This document shows positions 26,898 through 35,778 of a stretch of 64,000 nt of DNA, one piece after another. Every line of letters begins with the position of its first letter. Positions within the stretch are counted from its first letter, which is position 1. The DNA comes from JAWWPG01 sp033850885 (GTDB lineage Bacteria > Actinomycetota > Actinomycetes > Propionibacteriales > Nocardioidaceae): positions 112,668 through 176,667 of the forward strand of contig JAWWPG010000021.1 of the NCBI GenBank assembly GCA_033850885.1. The letters are read 5' to 3'. A program made the translations under genes and the position numbers. Under the pieces are notes generated by a model. That model did no database searches. It had not been told where the DNA came from and saw nothing but the letters and a program-made list of their open reading frames with translations.

Positions 26898-27278
26898 GAT
26901 GGTGCCTCTCACGTTCGGTCGGGGAGCTCCAGCAAGAGCTACCGGGTGTGGTTGCTCGCGCGCGCGGAGAACGCACCCGAGCATGGGGGCCCTACGGCGG
27001 GGAAGATGACGCCGTCTCTCTTGGTCAACTCTAACCCTCAACCTCAACCCGAGAGTTATGTCAATCTGGTGTCAAGTACCAACCTAGGACACGGGAATGC
27101 GCGCGGGCAACCGACACGCGCAAGTCACCTGACATTTGCGAAATGCCGGGTCCCAGACATTCGATGCCGAACGGCCCCACCGAACCCCAGATCGCTGCCT
27201 GGGTAGGGCTTTCGTCCCTCGTGCGGCACCGTACCCTCGACCTCAGCCTGAGGTTTTTACCGGCCGCACCGGGCTGGC
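26898..27278 (-). promoter_or_regulatory. ftsZ upstream regulatory region
   Basis: This 381-base gap has no gene and is visibly poorer in GC between 27015 and 27090. On the minus strand there are two TTGACA hexamers (27070-27075 and 27059-27064), a TTGACC (27023-27028) and between them near-repeats of GGTTGA (GGTTGAGGTTGAGGGTTA). A TAGGTT (27081-27086) and a TAGAGT near 27030 are possible -10 boxes. No pair has ideal spacing, so I call a regulatory region, not a defined promoter. The rest (27091-27278) shows nothing clear. Confidence 0.5.
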
Positions 27279-28004
27279 TCACGCTCGGGTTGCGGGCCGC
27301 GACGGGATGCTGACGTCGTAGACCGCCGCCTTGCGCTTCAGCAGCGCATGCAGGACGGCGGCCTTCTCCCTCGAGTCGGACGCGCTGCCCCACAAGACCT
27401 CGCTGCCGTCCTTGAGCCGCAGCGTGATCGAGTCGACGGAGGAGGCCGTCACCCGGCGCGTCGACGTCAGAAGGTCGGCCGGGAGCACTCCCAGCACCGA
27501 GGCTACCTGCGGAAGCAGCTGCGCGGAGGGACGGCCGGACAGTGCGACGATGGGCTCGCTCGGGTCGGGACTTCGCGTCTTCGTGAAGAGCATGCCGGTC
27601 CTGTCCATCTTCCACCAGCCGCCATCTCGATGGATGGCGGCGACCTGGTGTCGCTCGGTCACGTTGACGACAAGGCTGTGCGGCCACGCCCGGGTCACGG
27701 TTGCCGAGGCGACCGCAGGGATCGACTCGACCCGCGCCTTCACGGCATCGAGGTTGATCCGCGCCAGCGGCGTCCCGACCGCCACGTCAGCCGCCGCGAC
27801 CACCTGACCCGGCGGCAGCGCACCCGCGCCCTTGACCTCGACCGTGCGCAGACCCAGCCAGGACGAGATGAAGACCACCCACCCGGCGAGGGCGACCGTG
27901 GCAAGCAGCCCGCCGGCGACGAGCCACCGGCGCCAGCCGCGAAGCCTTCGCCGCCGGGGCGGCCGATCGATCGGCGTGACCAGGTCGGCCTCTTTGACAC
28001 TCAT
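27279..28004 (-). CDS. ftsQ: cell division protein FtsQ
   Basis: Bitopic divisome protein linking early and late proteins. It has 241 residues: a basic cytoplasmic tail (1-27), one membrane helix (about 28-50), a POTRA domain starting LRTVEVKGAGALPPGQV and a beta domain. The ATG overlaps the murC stop by four bases. Confidence 0.93.
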   Translation of the reverse strand: MSVKEADLVTPIDRPPRRRRLRGWRRWLVAGGLLATVALAGWVVFISSWLGLRTVEVKGAGALPPGQVVAAADVAVGTPLARINLDAVKARVESIPAVASATVTRAWPHSLVVNVTERHQVAAIHRDGGWWKMDRTGMLFTKTRSPDPSEPIVALSGRPSAQLLPQVASVLGVLPADLLTSTRRVTASSVDSITLRLKDGSEVLWGSASDSREKAAVLHALLKRKAAVYDVSIPSRPATRA

Positions 28005-29431
28005 CCCGGATCCTCTCCTTCGCTTGCCCTCAGCAGGTCGAGCACCTGCGGTCCGACCTTCGTCACATCTCCTGCTCCCAGCGTCAGCACCAGGTCGCCG
28101 CTGTGAGCCAGGGCCACCAGCCGGTTCGCCACCAGTGCCTGGTCAGGCTCGTAGACGACGTCGGCTCCGGCCCTGGTGGCCGCCTCTGCGACCAGGGCGC
28201 CGGTGACGCCGACGACCGGCTGCTCTCGTGCCGGGTAGACGTCCATGACGACGACGCTGTCCGCGACGGCGAGCGCCCGACCCATCTCGGCGCCGAAGAT
28301 CCTCGTCCGGCTGAAGAGATGCGGCTGGAAGCCGACGAGCAGCCGGCCGGAACCCGCGAGCTCGCGCGCGGCTCGCAGGTCGCCGCTGATCTCGGCGGGG
28401 TGATGCGCGTAGCTGTCATAGACCCGAACTCCGGCCGCGTCGCCCTTGAGCTCCATCCGCCGGGCACTGCCCCGGAACTCGGCCAGCCCCCGGGTGAGGT
28501 CCGCGAACGGGTACCCGAGCTCCAGGCCGGCGGCCAGCGCTGCGAGCGCGTCCACCAGGTACGCCGGCCCAGGCACCTGCAGGGTCAGCCGGCCGAGGAC
28601 AGTCGCACCGCGAACCACCTCCGACTTGGAACCGCCGGCGACCGGCTCGACGTCGACGGCACGCAGCATCGCAGAAGCAGACTCTCCTACCGTCACGGTC
28701 TGCAGTCCGAGCTCGCGGCTTCGGTTGGCGAGTCGCTGACCGCCCGGGTCATCGACACCGCAGACACAGAAGCCTGATCGGTCGATCCGGTGCAGGAAGA
28801 CGTCGAACACGTCCGCGTATGCCTCCGGGCTGCCGAAGAAGTCGAGATGGTCGACGTCGACGTTGGTGACGACCGCGCCGTACGGCGTGTACGCCAGGAT
28901 GGCCGCGTCGCTCTCGTCGCCCTCGACGACGAAGACCTCGTCGTGTCCGACAGCGGCGTTGAGCCCGGACGCGGTCAACGTCGAGCCGATCGCGTACGAC
29001 GGGTCTGCGCCGCATGCGAGAAGTGCCGTGACCAGCATCGAGGTGGTGGTCGTCTTGCCGTGGGTACCTGTCACGACGACGGCCCGGCGCCCGAGCAGAA
29101 GAGACTGCACGGCGGCCGCACGCGGCCACAGCCGCAGCCCTTCACGCGCGGCCCGGAGGACCTCCGGGTTGTCCGCCGGCACGGCCGTGGAGACCACCAC
29201 GGTGTCGGCCCGGCCAACCTGGTCGGCGTCATGGCCGACGAAGCATCTCACTCCGAGCTCGCGCAGGGAGTCGAGGAGCACGGTGTCGTGGGCGTCGCTG
29301 CCGGACACCACGATCCCCCGTTCCGCCATCAGCCTGGCCAGGCCCGAGAGCGCAGCGCCGCCGATCCCGACGAAGTGGACGGCGCCGAGCTCTTCTGCCG
29401 GGGGGATCAGGTCGGGGAGCGGGATGATCAC
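28001..29431 (-). CDS. murC: UDP-N-acetylmuramate--L-alanine ligase
   Basis: ATP-dependent ligase adding L-Ala to UDP-MurNAc, the first peptide-stem step. It has 476 residues. The N-terminal Rossmann motif is HFVGIGGAALSGLA, the ATP loop is VVTGTHGKTTTTSML, and the Mur signature ESDAAILAYTPYGAVVTNVD is cut here as EGDESDAAIL and NVDVDHLDFFG. The GTG start overlaps the murG stop (GTGA). Confidence 0.96.
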   Translation of the reverse strand: MIIPLPDLIPPAEELGAVHFVGIGGAALSGLARLMAERGIVVSGSDAHDTVLLDSLRELGVRCFVGHDADQVGRADTVVVSTAVPADNPEVLRAAREGLRLWPRAAAVQSLLLGRRAVVVTGTHGKTTTTSMLVTALLACGADPSYAIGSTLTASGLNAAVGHDEVFVVEGDESDAAILAYTPYGAVVTNVDVDHLDFFGSPEAYADVFDVFLHRIDRSGFCVCGVDDPGGQRLANRSRELGLQTVTVGESASAMLRAVDVEPVAGGSKSEVVRGATVLGRLTLQVPGPAYLVDALAALAAGLELGYPFADLTRGLAEFRGSARRMELKGDAAGVRVYDSYAHHPAEISGDLRAARELAGSGRLLVGFQPHLFSRTRIFGAEMGRALAVADSVVVMDVYPAREQPVVGVTGALVAEAATRAGADVVYEPDQALVANRLVALAHSGDLVLTLGAGDVTKVGPQVLDLLRASEGEDPG

Positions 29432-30522
29432 GAGACGGCCGCCAGGACCATCCGGGCGACGGCTTCATCGGCGTCGCTGGGCACCAGGTCGCGGGCCGCC
29501 CGTCCCATCCGCGCGAGCCTGTCCTTGTCCGAGAGCAGCGCTGGCACCGTGCGCGTCACCCAGTCGGGCGTGAAGTCCTTGTCCGCAACGAGAATCGCTC
29601 CTCCGGCCTCCACGACGGCGGCCGCGTTCAGCCGTTGCTCGCCGTTCCCGATCGGCAACGGCACGAAGATCGCGGGCAGTCCGACGACGGCGGCCTCGGT
29701 GACCGAGTTCGCGCCGGCCCGGCCGACCGTGGCGTCGGCGACTGCATAGGCGAGCTCCATCTTGTCCACGAACGGCACGACGACGTACGGCGGCGCATCT
29801 GCACCTCTGTCCGCGGGCAAGGAGACACTGCCTCGGGGGCCCGCCACGTGCAGGACCTGGACGCCTGCCTCCGCGAGGGCGGGAGCGGCACCCGCGACAG
29901 CGCTGTTGATCCGGGCCGCGCCCTGCGACCCGCCCGTCACAAGCAGGGTCGGCAGGTCCGGGTCGAGACCGAAGTGCGCACAGGCGATGGGTCTCACGTC
30001 TGCCCGGTCGAGGGTTGAGATCACCCGGCGGATCGGCAGACCGGTGTACGTCGCGTGCGGCAGCCTCGTGCCGGGGAACGACGTGGCTACGCGGTCGGTG
30101 CAGAACCGCGCGCCGAACCGGTTGGCGAGCCCCGGCAGCGCGTTGCCCTCGTGTACCACGAGGGGCACCCGGAGCCGGCGGGCGACCAGGTAGGCGGGCA
30201 TCGACACGTAGCTACCGAAGCCCACCACCACATCCGGGGAGACGCGGGTGACCACCTCGCGGGTTGCCCGGACTGCGGTCCGCAGCCGGCCGGGGACCCG
30301 CAGCAGCTCCACCCCAGGCCTCCTCGGCAACGGCACCGGCGGGATCAGCTCGAGTGGGTACCCAGCCTCGGGGATCACCCTGGTCTCCAGACCGCGCGCG
30401 GTGCCGAGGCACACGACGTCCGTCCCGGGCGCCAGCCGCTGCAGCGCCTGGGCGGTCGCGATCAAGGGCGACGTGTGACCGGCCGAGCCCCCACCCGCGA
30501 GCAGGGCGCGCACCACGGGCAT
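29428..30522 (-). CDS. murG: UDP-GlcNAc--MurNAc-pentapeptide-lipid transferase
   Basis: Glycosyltransferase turning lipid I into lipid II on the inner membrane face. It has 364 residues and the GT-B fold. The N-terminal glycine loop is LLAGGGSAGHTSPL, and VTGGSQGAARIN and GRAGANSVTEA are the donor-binding motifs. A typical AGGAGG ribosome site lies nine bases before the ATG, inside the end of ftsW. Confidence 0.96.
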   Translation of the reverse strand: MPVVRALLAGGGSAGHTSPLIATAQALQRLAPGTDVVCLGTARGLETRVIPEAGYPLELIPPVPLPRRPGVELLRVPGRLRTAVRATREVVTRVSPDVVVGFGSYVSMPAYLVARRLRVPLVVHEGNALPGLANRFGARFCTDRVATSFPGTRLPHATYTGLPIRRVISTLDRADVRPIACAHFGLDPDLPTLLVTGGSQGAARINSAVAGAAPALAEAGVQVLHVAGPRGSVSLPADRGADAPPYVVVPFVDKMELAYAVADATVGRAGANSVTEAAVVGLPAIFVPLPIGNGEQRLNAAAVVEAGGAILVADKDFTPDWVTRTVPALLSDKDRLARMGRAARDLVPSDADEAVARMVLAAVS

Positions 30523-30526
30523 GCGC

Positions 30527-31774
30527 CTAGGCCTCCTGGTCGCTCCGCCGGCTCAGCCGCCGACGGCGGTCCCGACGACGGGCCTGAAGGGCGGCCTGGG
30601 CTCCCGGCTCCGTCCGGGCGAACGACAGCAGCAGACCGAGCGCCACCAGGGTCGGGACCAGGGCCGACCCGCCGTACGAGATCAACGGCAACGGGATGCC
30701 GATCACGGGCAGCAACCCGAGCACCATGCCGATGTTGATGAGAGCCTGCGACATCAGCCACACGACGATCCCGGCCGACGCGTAACGGACGAACCGGTCG
30801 GGTGTCCGCGCGGCGATCCTGATGCCCACATAGGCGAGGGTGACGAACAGGCCGAGGACGACAAGCGTGCCGAAGAGGCCGAACTCCTCACCGATGATCG
30901 CGAAGATGAAGTCCGTGTGCGCGCCCGGCAGGTTGCCCCACTTCTGGCTGCTGGCCCCGATGCCGGACCCCCATAGACCGCCGGTCGCGAGGGCGAAGAA
31001 CCCGTGGCTGGCCTGCCAGCCCTGCGTCCCGTAGTTCGCGATCGGGTTGAGGAAGCCGGTGAGCCGGGCGACGCGCTCAGGTTGCGACGCCGCAAGCCCG
31101 AACGCCAGCACGGTCACCACGAGGAAGGAACCCACGAACAGCCGAGCCGGCGCACCGACCACCCAGAGCATGCCGAGCACGATCGCGAACAACACCAGGG
31201 CCGTGCCGAGATCGCCCTGCAGCACGACCAGGCCGACCACCAGCGCGCAGACCGGCATCATCGGGACCATGACATGGCGCCACTGGGTCAGCAGCCTGTT
31301 CTTGCGGCTGTAGACGTCCGCGCACCACAGCACCAGGGCGAGCTTGGCGATCTCGGACGGCTGGATCTGGAACGGACCGCCGAACGACAGCCAGTTCCGG
31401 TTGCCGTTGACCGAGACGCCCAGCCCCGGGAGGTACGTCAAGGCGATGAGGGCGATCGAGAGCAGCAGGGCCGGCCATGCTCCGAACCGGATCAGGCCGA
31501 TCGGCAGCCGTGAAGCGACCAGCGCCAGTGGCACCCCGACGCAGACCCAGATCGCCTGCTTGACGAAGATCGCGTACGAGTTCCCGTAGTCGTTGAGCGA
31601 CGTGACGCTCGACGCGCTCAGCACCATGAGCAGGCCGAGGGACAGCAGCAGCGCGGACACACCCAGCACGAGGTGGTACGACGTGAGCGGCTGGTCCAGG
31701 GTGCGTTTCAGCGTCGCCCGGAAGCCCGGCGCCTCGACGCCGATGCGCCACTTCTCCTCGCTGGCAGTCGCCAC
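30527..31774 (-). CDS. ftsW: lipid II polymerase FtsW (SEDS family)
   Basis: SEDS glycosyltransferase that polymerises lipid II at the septum with FtsI. It has 415 residues and about ten membrane helices. Motifs include GVSVNGNRNWLSFGGPFQIQ with QPSEIAKLALVLW after it, the catalytic-region NLPGAHTDFIFAIIGEEFG and PLPLISYGGSALV. The C-terminus is basic. The GTG at 31774 with an AAGGAAGG site upstream gives the usual length; the open frame extends further but into the end region of murD. Confidence 0.95.
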   Translation of the reverse strand: MATASEEKWRIGVEAPGFRATLKRTLDQPLTSYHLVLGVSALLLSLGLLMVLSASSVTSLNDYGNSYAIFVKQAIWVCVGVPLALVASRLPIGLIRFGAWPALLLSIALIALTYLPGLGVSVNGNRNWLSFGGPFQIQPSEIAKLALVLWCADVYSRKNRLLTQWRHVMVPMMPVCALVVGLVVLQGDLGTALVLFAIVLGMLWVVGAPARLFVGSFLVVTVLAFGLAASQPERVARLTGFLNPIANYGTQGWQASHGFFALATGGLWGSGIGASSQKWGNLPGAHTDFIFAIIGEEFGLFGTLVVLGLFVTLAYVGIRIAARTPDRFVRYASAGIVVWLMSQALINIGMVLGLLPVIGIPLPLISYGGSALVPTLVALGLLLSFARTEPGAQAALQARRRDRRRRLSRRSDQEA

Positions 31775-31826
31775 GTCCGCCCTTCCTTGAGGTGTTTCGA
31801 CGTCCTCGTGACCGAGGCGGCCGGAG

Positions 31827-33290
31827 TCAGCGCCCGCGCAGCCCTGCGACCGCCGAGACGAACGCGTCGCCGCGAGCCGCATAGTTCGCGAACATGTCCT
31901 GCGACGCGCACGCCGGAGCCAGCAGCACGGTGTCACCGGGTTCGGCGACGGACGCGGCGGCTGCGACGACGCGTTCCATGACACCAGTGTCGGCGTCGGG
32001 CACGTCGATCACCGGCACATCGGCAGCGTGTCGCGAAAGCGCGGCCGCGATCGCGCCCCGGTCGGCGCCGAGGAGCACGACGGCACGCAGCCGGTGCCGG
32101 ACCCGCGTCACAAGCTCGTCGAACTCAGCACCCTTGCAGAGCCCACCGGCGATCCACACCACCGACTCGGTGGACAGCAAAGAAGCCTGCGCCGCATGGG
32201 GGTTGGTGGCCTTGGAGTCGTCGACGTACCTGACGCCGTTCACCTCGCCGACGACTTCGATCCGATGGCTGTCGAGACGGAAGCTCCGCAGGCCCCGGCC
32301 CACCGAGGCCGCCGAGACCCCGTGCGCGCGAGCAAGGGCGGCCGCGGCGAGCGCGTTCGCCACGTTGTGCGGCGCACCGGTGGGCACGTCGTCGACGCGA
32401 GCCAGCTCGGCGGCGCTGTGCGCCCGCGCCTGCACGAACGCGCGGTCGGCGAGCACCCCGTCGACGACGCCGACCATGCCCACCGCCGGCACGCCCAGGG
32501 TGAAACCGACGGCCCGGCACCCCTCGACGACCTCGGCCTGTTCCACCATCTCGCGAGTCAGTGGCTCTTCGACGTTGTAGACGCACGCCACCCGACAGCG
32601 GTGGTAGATCTTCGCCTTCGCCGCCTGATAACGCTCGAGGTCGCCGTGCCAGGTCAGGTGGTCCGGCGCGACGTTGAGGACCACGGCTCCCTCGGCGGAC
32701 AGCGAGTGCAGGCCGTGCAGCTGGTGCGACGAGAGCTCGACGGCGAGCACGTCGTACGGCTCCGGGTCCATTACGACCTCGCACATTGGAAGCCCTACGT
32801 TTCCCGCCGCCGTCGCGCGCAGCCCCTCGGCGCGCAGCATCGACTCGAGCATCCGCACGGTGGTCGTCTTGCCGTTCGTGCCGGTGACGCACAGCCACGG
32901 GGTCTCGTGCGCGGGGTCCATGATCCGCCAGGCCAGCTCGACCTCACCCCAGACCGGCAGCCCGGCAGCCCCTGCGGCGACCAGCACCGGTGTGGTCGGT
33001 GGCAGGCCCGGGGCGGTGACCACGAGGTCGAGCCCGTCCGGCAGCCGGTCGGTGGAACCCGGACCCATCCGGACGTCGACGCCAAGGATCTCCAGCAGGG
33101 TGGCGCGCTCCCTCGCCGCGACGGCCGTGGCCTCGTCGTCGAGGACCACGACATCCGCGCCGAGCTGGACGAGAGCATCCGCCGCAGCGAACCCGGAGAC
33201 CCCGAGGCCTCCCACCACGCAGACCCGCGCGTCTGACCACGGGGACGACCGTCCCGCCGATGCCAGCCAGTCCACCCGAGACCCGGTCAC
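31827..33290 (-). CDS. murD: UDP-N-acetylmuramoylalanine--D-glutamate ligase
   Basis: Adds D-Glu to UDP-MurNAc-L-Ala. It has 487 residues from the GTG at 33290, which overlaps the mraY stop (GTGA). The nucleotide-binding N-domain reads VCVVGGLGVSGFAAADAL, the ATP loop is VTGTNGKTTTVRML, and the Mur motif ELSSHQLHGL is present. The C-terminal domain contains YVDDSKATNPHAAQASL. Confidence 0.95.
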   Translation of the reverse strand: MTGSRVDWLASAGRSSPWSDARVCVVGGLGVSGFAAADALVQLGADVVVLDDEATAVAARERATLLEILGVDVRMGPGSTDRLPDGLDLVVTAPGLPPTTPVLVAAGAAGLPVWGEVELAWRIMDPAHETPWLCVTGTNGKTTTVRMLESMLRAEGLRATAAGNVGLPMCEVVMDPEPYDVLAVELSSHQLHGLHSLSAEGAVVLNVAPDHLTWHGDLERYQAAKAKIYHRCRVACVYNVEEPLTREMVEQAEVVEGCRAVGFTLGVPAVGMVGVVDGVLADRAFVQARAHSAAELARVDDVPTGAPHNVANALAAAALARAHGVSAASVGRGLRSFRLDSHRIEVVGEVNGVRYVDDSKATNPHAAQASLLSTESVVWIAGGLCKGAEFDELVTRVRHRLRAVVLLGADRGAIAAALSRHAADVPVIDVPDADTGVMERVVAAAASVAEPGDTVLLAPACASQDMFANYAARGDAFVSAVAGLRGR

Positions 33291-34363
33291 CGACCGGCTC
33301 CCGACCCGACGACCCACTCGGCGTAGAACACCCCGAGCCCGAGGGCGACACAGATCCCGCAGATCAGCCAGAACCTGATGACGATCGTCACCTCCTGCCA
33401 CCCGAGGAGCTCGAAGTGGTGATGGAGCGGCGCCATCCGAAACAGGCGTCTTCCCTTTGTCAGCTTGAAGAAACCGACCTGGAGGATGACCGAGAGGGTG
33501 ACGACGGCGAAGAGCCCGCCGAGGATGACGAGCAGCAGCTCGGTGCGGGTCATGATCGCGAACCCGGCCATGGCGCCGCCGAGCGACAGCGACCCGGTGT
33601 CACCCATGATGATGCGCGCAGGGTTCGCGTTCCACCAGAGGAAGCCGAAGCAGGCCCCGGTGATCGCGGCGGCCACCACCGCGAGGTCGAGCGGGTCCCG
33701 GATGTCGTTGTAGCACTGGGGTCCGGGCTTCAGCTTGCAGTACTGGTTGTTCTGCCAGATCTCGACGAGCGTGTACGCCGCGAAGACCATCATGGTGGCG
33801 CCGGTGGCCAGTCCGTCGAGGCCGTCAGTCAGGTTCACGGCGTTGCTGGTGCCCACGATCATGACGAGGACCCAAAGCACGATGATGACCGTCGGCAGCT
33901 TCCAGTCGATCACCCTGATGAACGACACGGCCGGGGACGCCGGGGACTGGCCGCGGCTGTCGGGGAACTGCAGGCTCAGCCAGCCGAACGCCACGGCGAT
34001 CACCGTCTGGCCGGTGAACTTCGCCTTGCTCCGTAGGCCGAGGCTTCGCTGCCGGAAGATCTTGATGTAGTCGTCGACGAAGCCGACGGTGCCAAGGCCC
34101 ACGAAGAGACCGAGCAGCAGGATCGCCGAGATCGACGGCTTCGTCTCGGTGAGCGCTTCGGCGGCGAAGTAGGCGAAGACGACGGCCACGATGATGACCG
34201 CACCGCCCATGGTCGGGGTGCCCCGCTTGGTGTGGTGCGATGTCGGACCGTCGTTACGGATCAGCTGGCCGAAGCCCCTCCGGGCGAGGATCGAGATGGC
34301 CCAGCGAGTGCCGAGGAGGGTGCCGACGAGCCCGAGCGTGCCCGCCAGCAGGATCGCCTTCAT
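33287..34363 (-). CDS. mraY: phospho-MurNAc-pentapeptide transferase
   Basis: Membrane enzyme that makes lipid I from UDP-MurNAc-pentapeptide and undecaprenyl phosphate. It has 358 residues and ten membrane helices. Signatures are the PNAG-like loop GTPTMGGAVI, the catalytic DDYIKI and NAVNLTDGLDGLA, and the His loop HHHFELLGWQE. Its ATG overlaps the murF stop by four bases. Confidence 0.97.
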   Translation of the reverse strand: MKAILLAGTLGLVGTLLGTRWAISILARRGFGQLIRNDGPTSHHTKRGTPTMGGAVIIVAVVFAYFAAEALTETKPSISAILLLGLFVGLGTVGFVDDYIKIFRQRSLGLRSKAKFTGQTVIAVAFGWLSLQFPDSRGQSPASPAVSFIRVIDWKLPTVIIVLWVLVMIVGTSNAVNLTDGLDGLATGATMMVFAAYTLVEIWQNNQYCKLKPGPQCYNDIRDPLDLAVVAAAITGACFGFLWWNANPARIIMGDTGSLSLGGAMAGFAIMTRTELLLVILGGLFAVVTLSVILQVGFFKLTKGRRLFRMAPLHHHFELLGWQEVTIVIRFWLICGICVALGLGVFYAEWVVGSGAGR

Positions 34364-35778
34364 CGGTCATGGTCCGTTCGCGTCATCCGCTCCTGCCCGG
34401 CCAGCAGGGCCGCCGCCAGCCCTTCGAGACCTGCTGCCCGCGATGCTTTCACAAGGACGACGTCTCCACGGCGCAACTCGCCCCGCAGCCGGGCGAGAGC
34501 CTCCGCGGGGTCGCCTGCGGACCAGGCGGTTCCTCCCCAGGAGCCCTCGAGCAGCGCGGAGTCGTGGATCGGCCGGGCGCCGGCACCCACCGTGACGAGA
34601 ACCGTGATGCCGAGCCCCGCGACGAGTCTGCCGAGGGCCATGTGCTCGGCGCCGCTCGCGTCCCCGAGCTCCAGCATCTCGCCCAGCACCGCGAACGTCC
34701 GGGCTCCTCCCCGCAGGCCGGCCACGTCGACGAGCGCCTTGACGCCGGCCCGCATGCTGTCGGGGTTCGCGTTGTACGCGTCGTTGATCACGACCACGCC
34801 GTCCGGACTCGTCGCGACGTCCATCCGCCACTTGGACAGCGGCATCGCCGTACGCAGGGATGCCATGACCTCGTCGAACCCGAGACCGACGCCGAGGGCT
34901 GTCGCGGCAGCAGCAGCGGCATTGGTCGCCTGATGCTCGCCGATGTACCTCAGCGTGAGGTCCGTCGAAGCTCCGCGCCAGGTGAGGCGGAGGTTCGGGT
35001 GGCCGCCGGGACCCAGCCGGACATCACTGAGGAGTACGTCGGCGGCCTCCCTCGAACCGAACGTCATCACCAGGGCGTCAGTTCGGGCGGCCATGGCGAG
35101 GACCCGCTCGTCGTCCGCGTTGAGCACGGCAAGCCCGTCCCGGGGCAGCGACTCGACGAGCTCGCCCTTCGCTGCCGCAATGCCCTCCTGGTTGCCGAAC
35201 TCCCCGAGGTGCGCGACGCCCACGTTGAGGACGAGGCCGACGCTGGGCCGCACGATCCCTGCCAGGTAGCCGATGTGGCCCAGTCCCCGGGCACCCATCT
35301 CCACCACCAGGTAGCGGGTCTGCTCGGTCACCCGAAGCGCTGTCAGCGGAACCCCGATCTCGTTGTTCAGGGACTCCGTCGGCGCCACCGTCTCAGCCGC
35401 GTCCCCGAGGATGACCGCAAGCATGTCCTTGGTGCTCGTCTTGCCCTGGGACCCGGTCAGCCCGATGACGGTCAGGTCGCGGACCCGGCTGAGGACGTGC
35501 CGCGCCAGCCGGCCGATGGCGTCCTGCACGTCGTCCACCACGACGGCCGGTGCCCCGACGGGCCGCGACCCGAGCACAGCCGAGGCTCCGCCGTCCACCG
35601 CCGCCCGGGCATAGTCGTGGCCGTCGACCCGCTCGCCGGCGAAGGCGACGAAGAGACCGTGGACGCTCGGGAACCGGGAGTCCAGGAAGGCGTCGCCCTC
35701 GACGAGGACCGCCTCGTCGCCTGGGCTGACTCTCCCACCGACCGCGTCGGCGATCTCCGCCAGCGACATCGAGATCAC
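34360..35778 (-). CDS. murF: UDP-MurNAc-tripeptide D-alanyl-D-alanine ligase
   Basis: Adds D-Ala-D-Ala to the UDP-MurNAc tripeptide. It has 472 residues. The ATP loop is IGLTGSQGKTSTKDML, the Mur core motif is EMGARGLGHIGYL and the last domain contains NDAYNANPDSMRAG. The GTG at 35778 overlaps the murE stop (GTGA); an ATG three codons later is an alternative. No ddl gene is in this window, so the dipeptide comes from elsewhere. Confidence 0.95.
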   Translation of the reverse strand: MISMSLAEIADAVGGRVSPGDEAVLVEGDAFLDSRFPSVHGLFVAFAGERVDGHDYARAAVDGGASAVLGSRPVGAPAVVVDDVQDAIGRLARHVLSRVRDLTVIGLTGSQGKTSTKDMLAVILGDAAETVAPTESLNNEIGVPLTALRVTEQTRYLVVEMGARGLGHIGYLAGIVRPSVGLVLNVGVAHLGEFGNQEGIAAAKGELVESLPRDGLAVLNADDERVLAMAARTDALVMTFGSREAADVLLSDVRLGPGGHPNLRLTWRGASTDLTLRYIGEHQATNAAAAAATALGVGLGFDEVMASLRTAMPLSKWRMDVATSPDGVVVINDAYNANPDSMRAGVKALVDVAGLRGGARTFAVLGEMLELGDASGAEHMALGRLVAGLGITVLVTVGAGARPIHDSALLEGSWGGTAWSAGDPAEALARLRGELRRGDVVLVKASRAAGLEGLAAALLAGQERMTRTDHDR

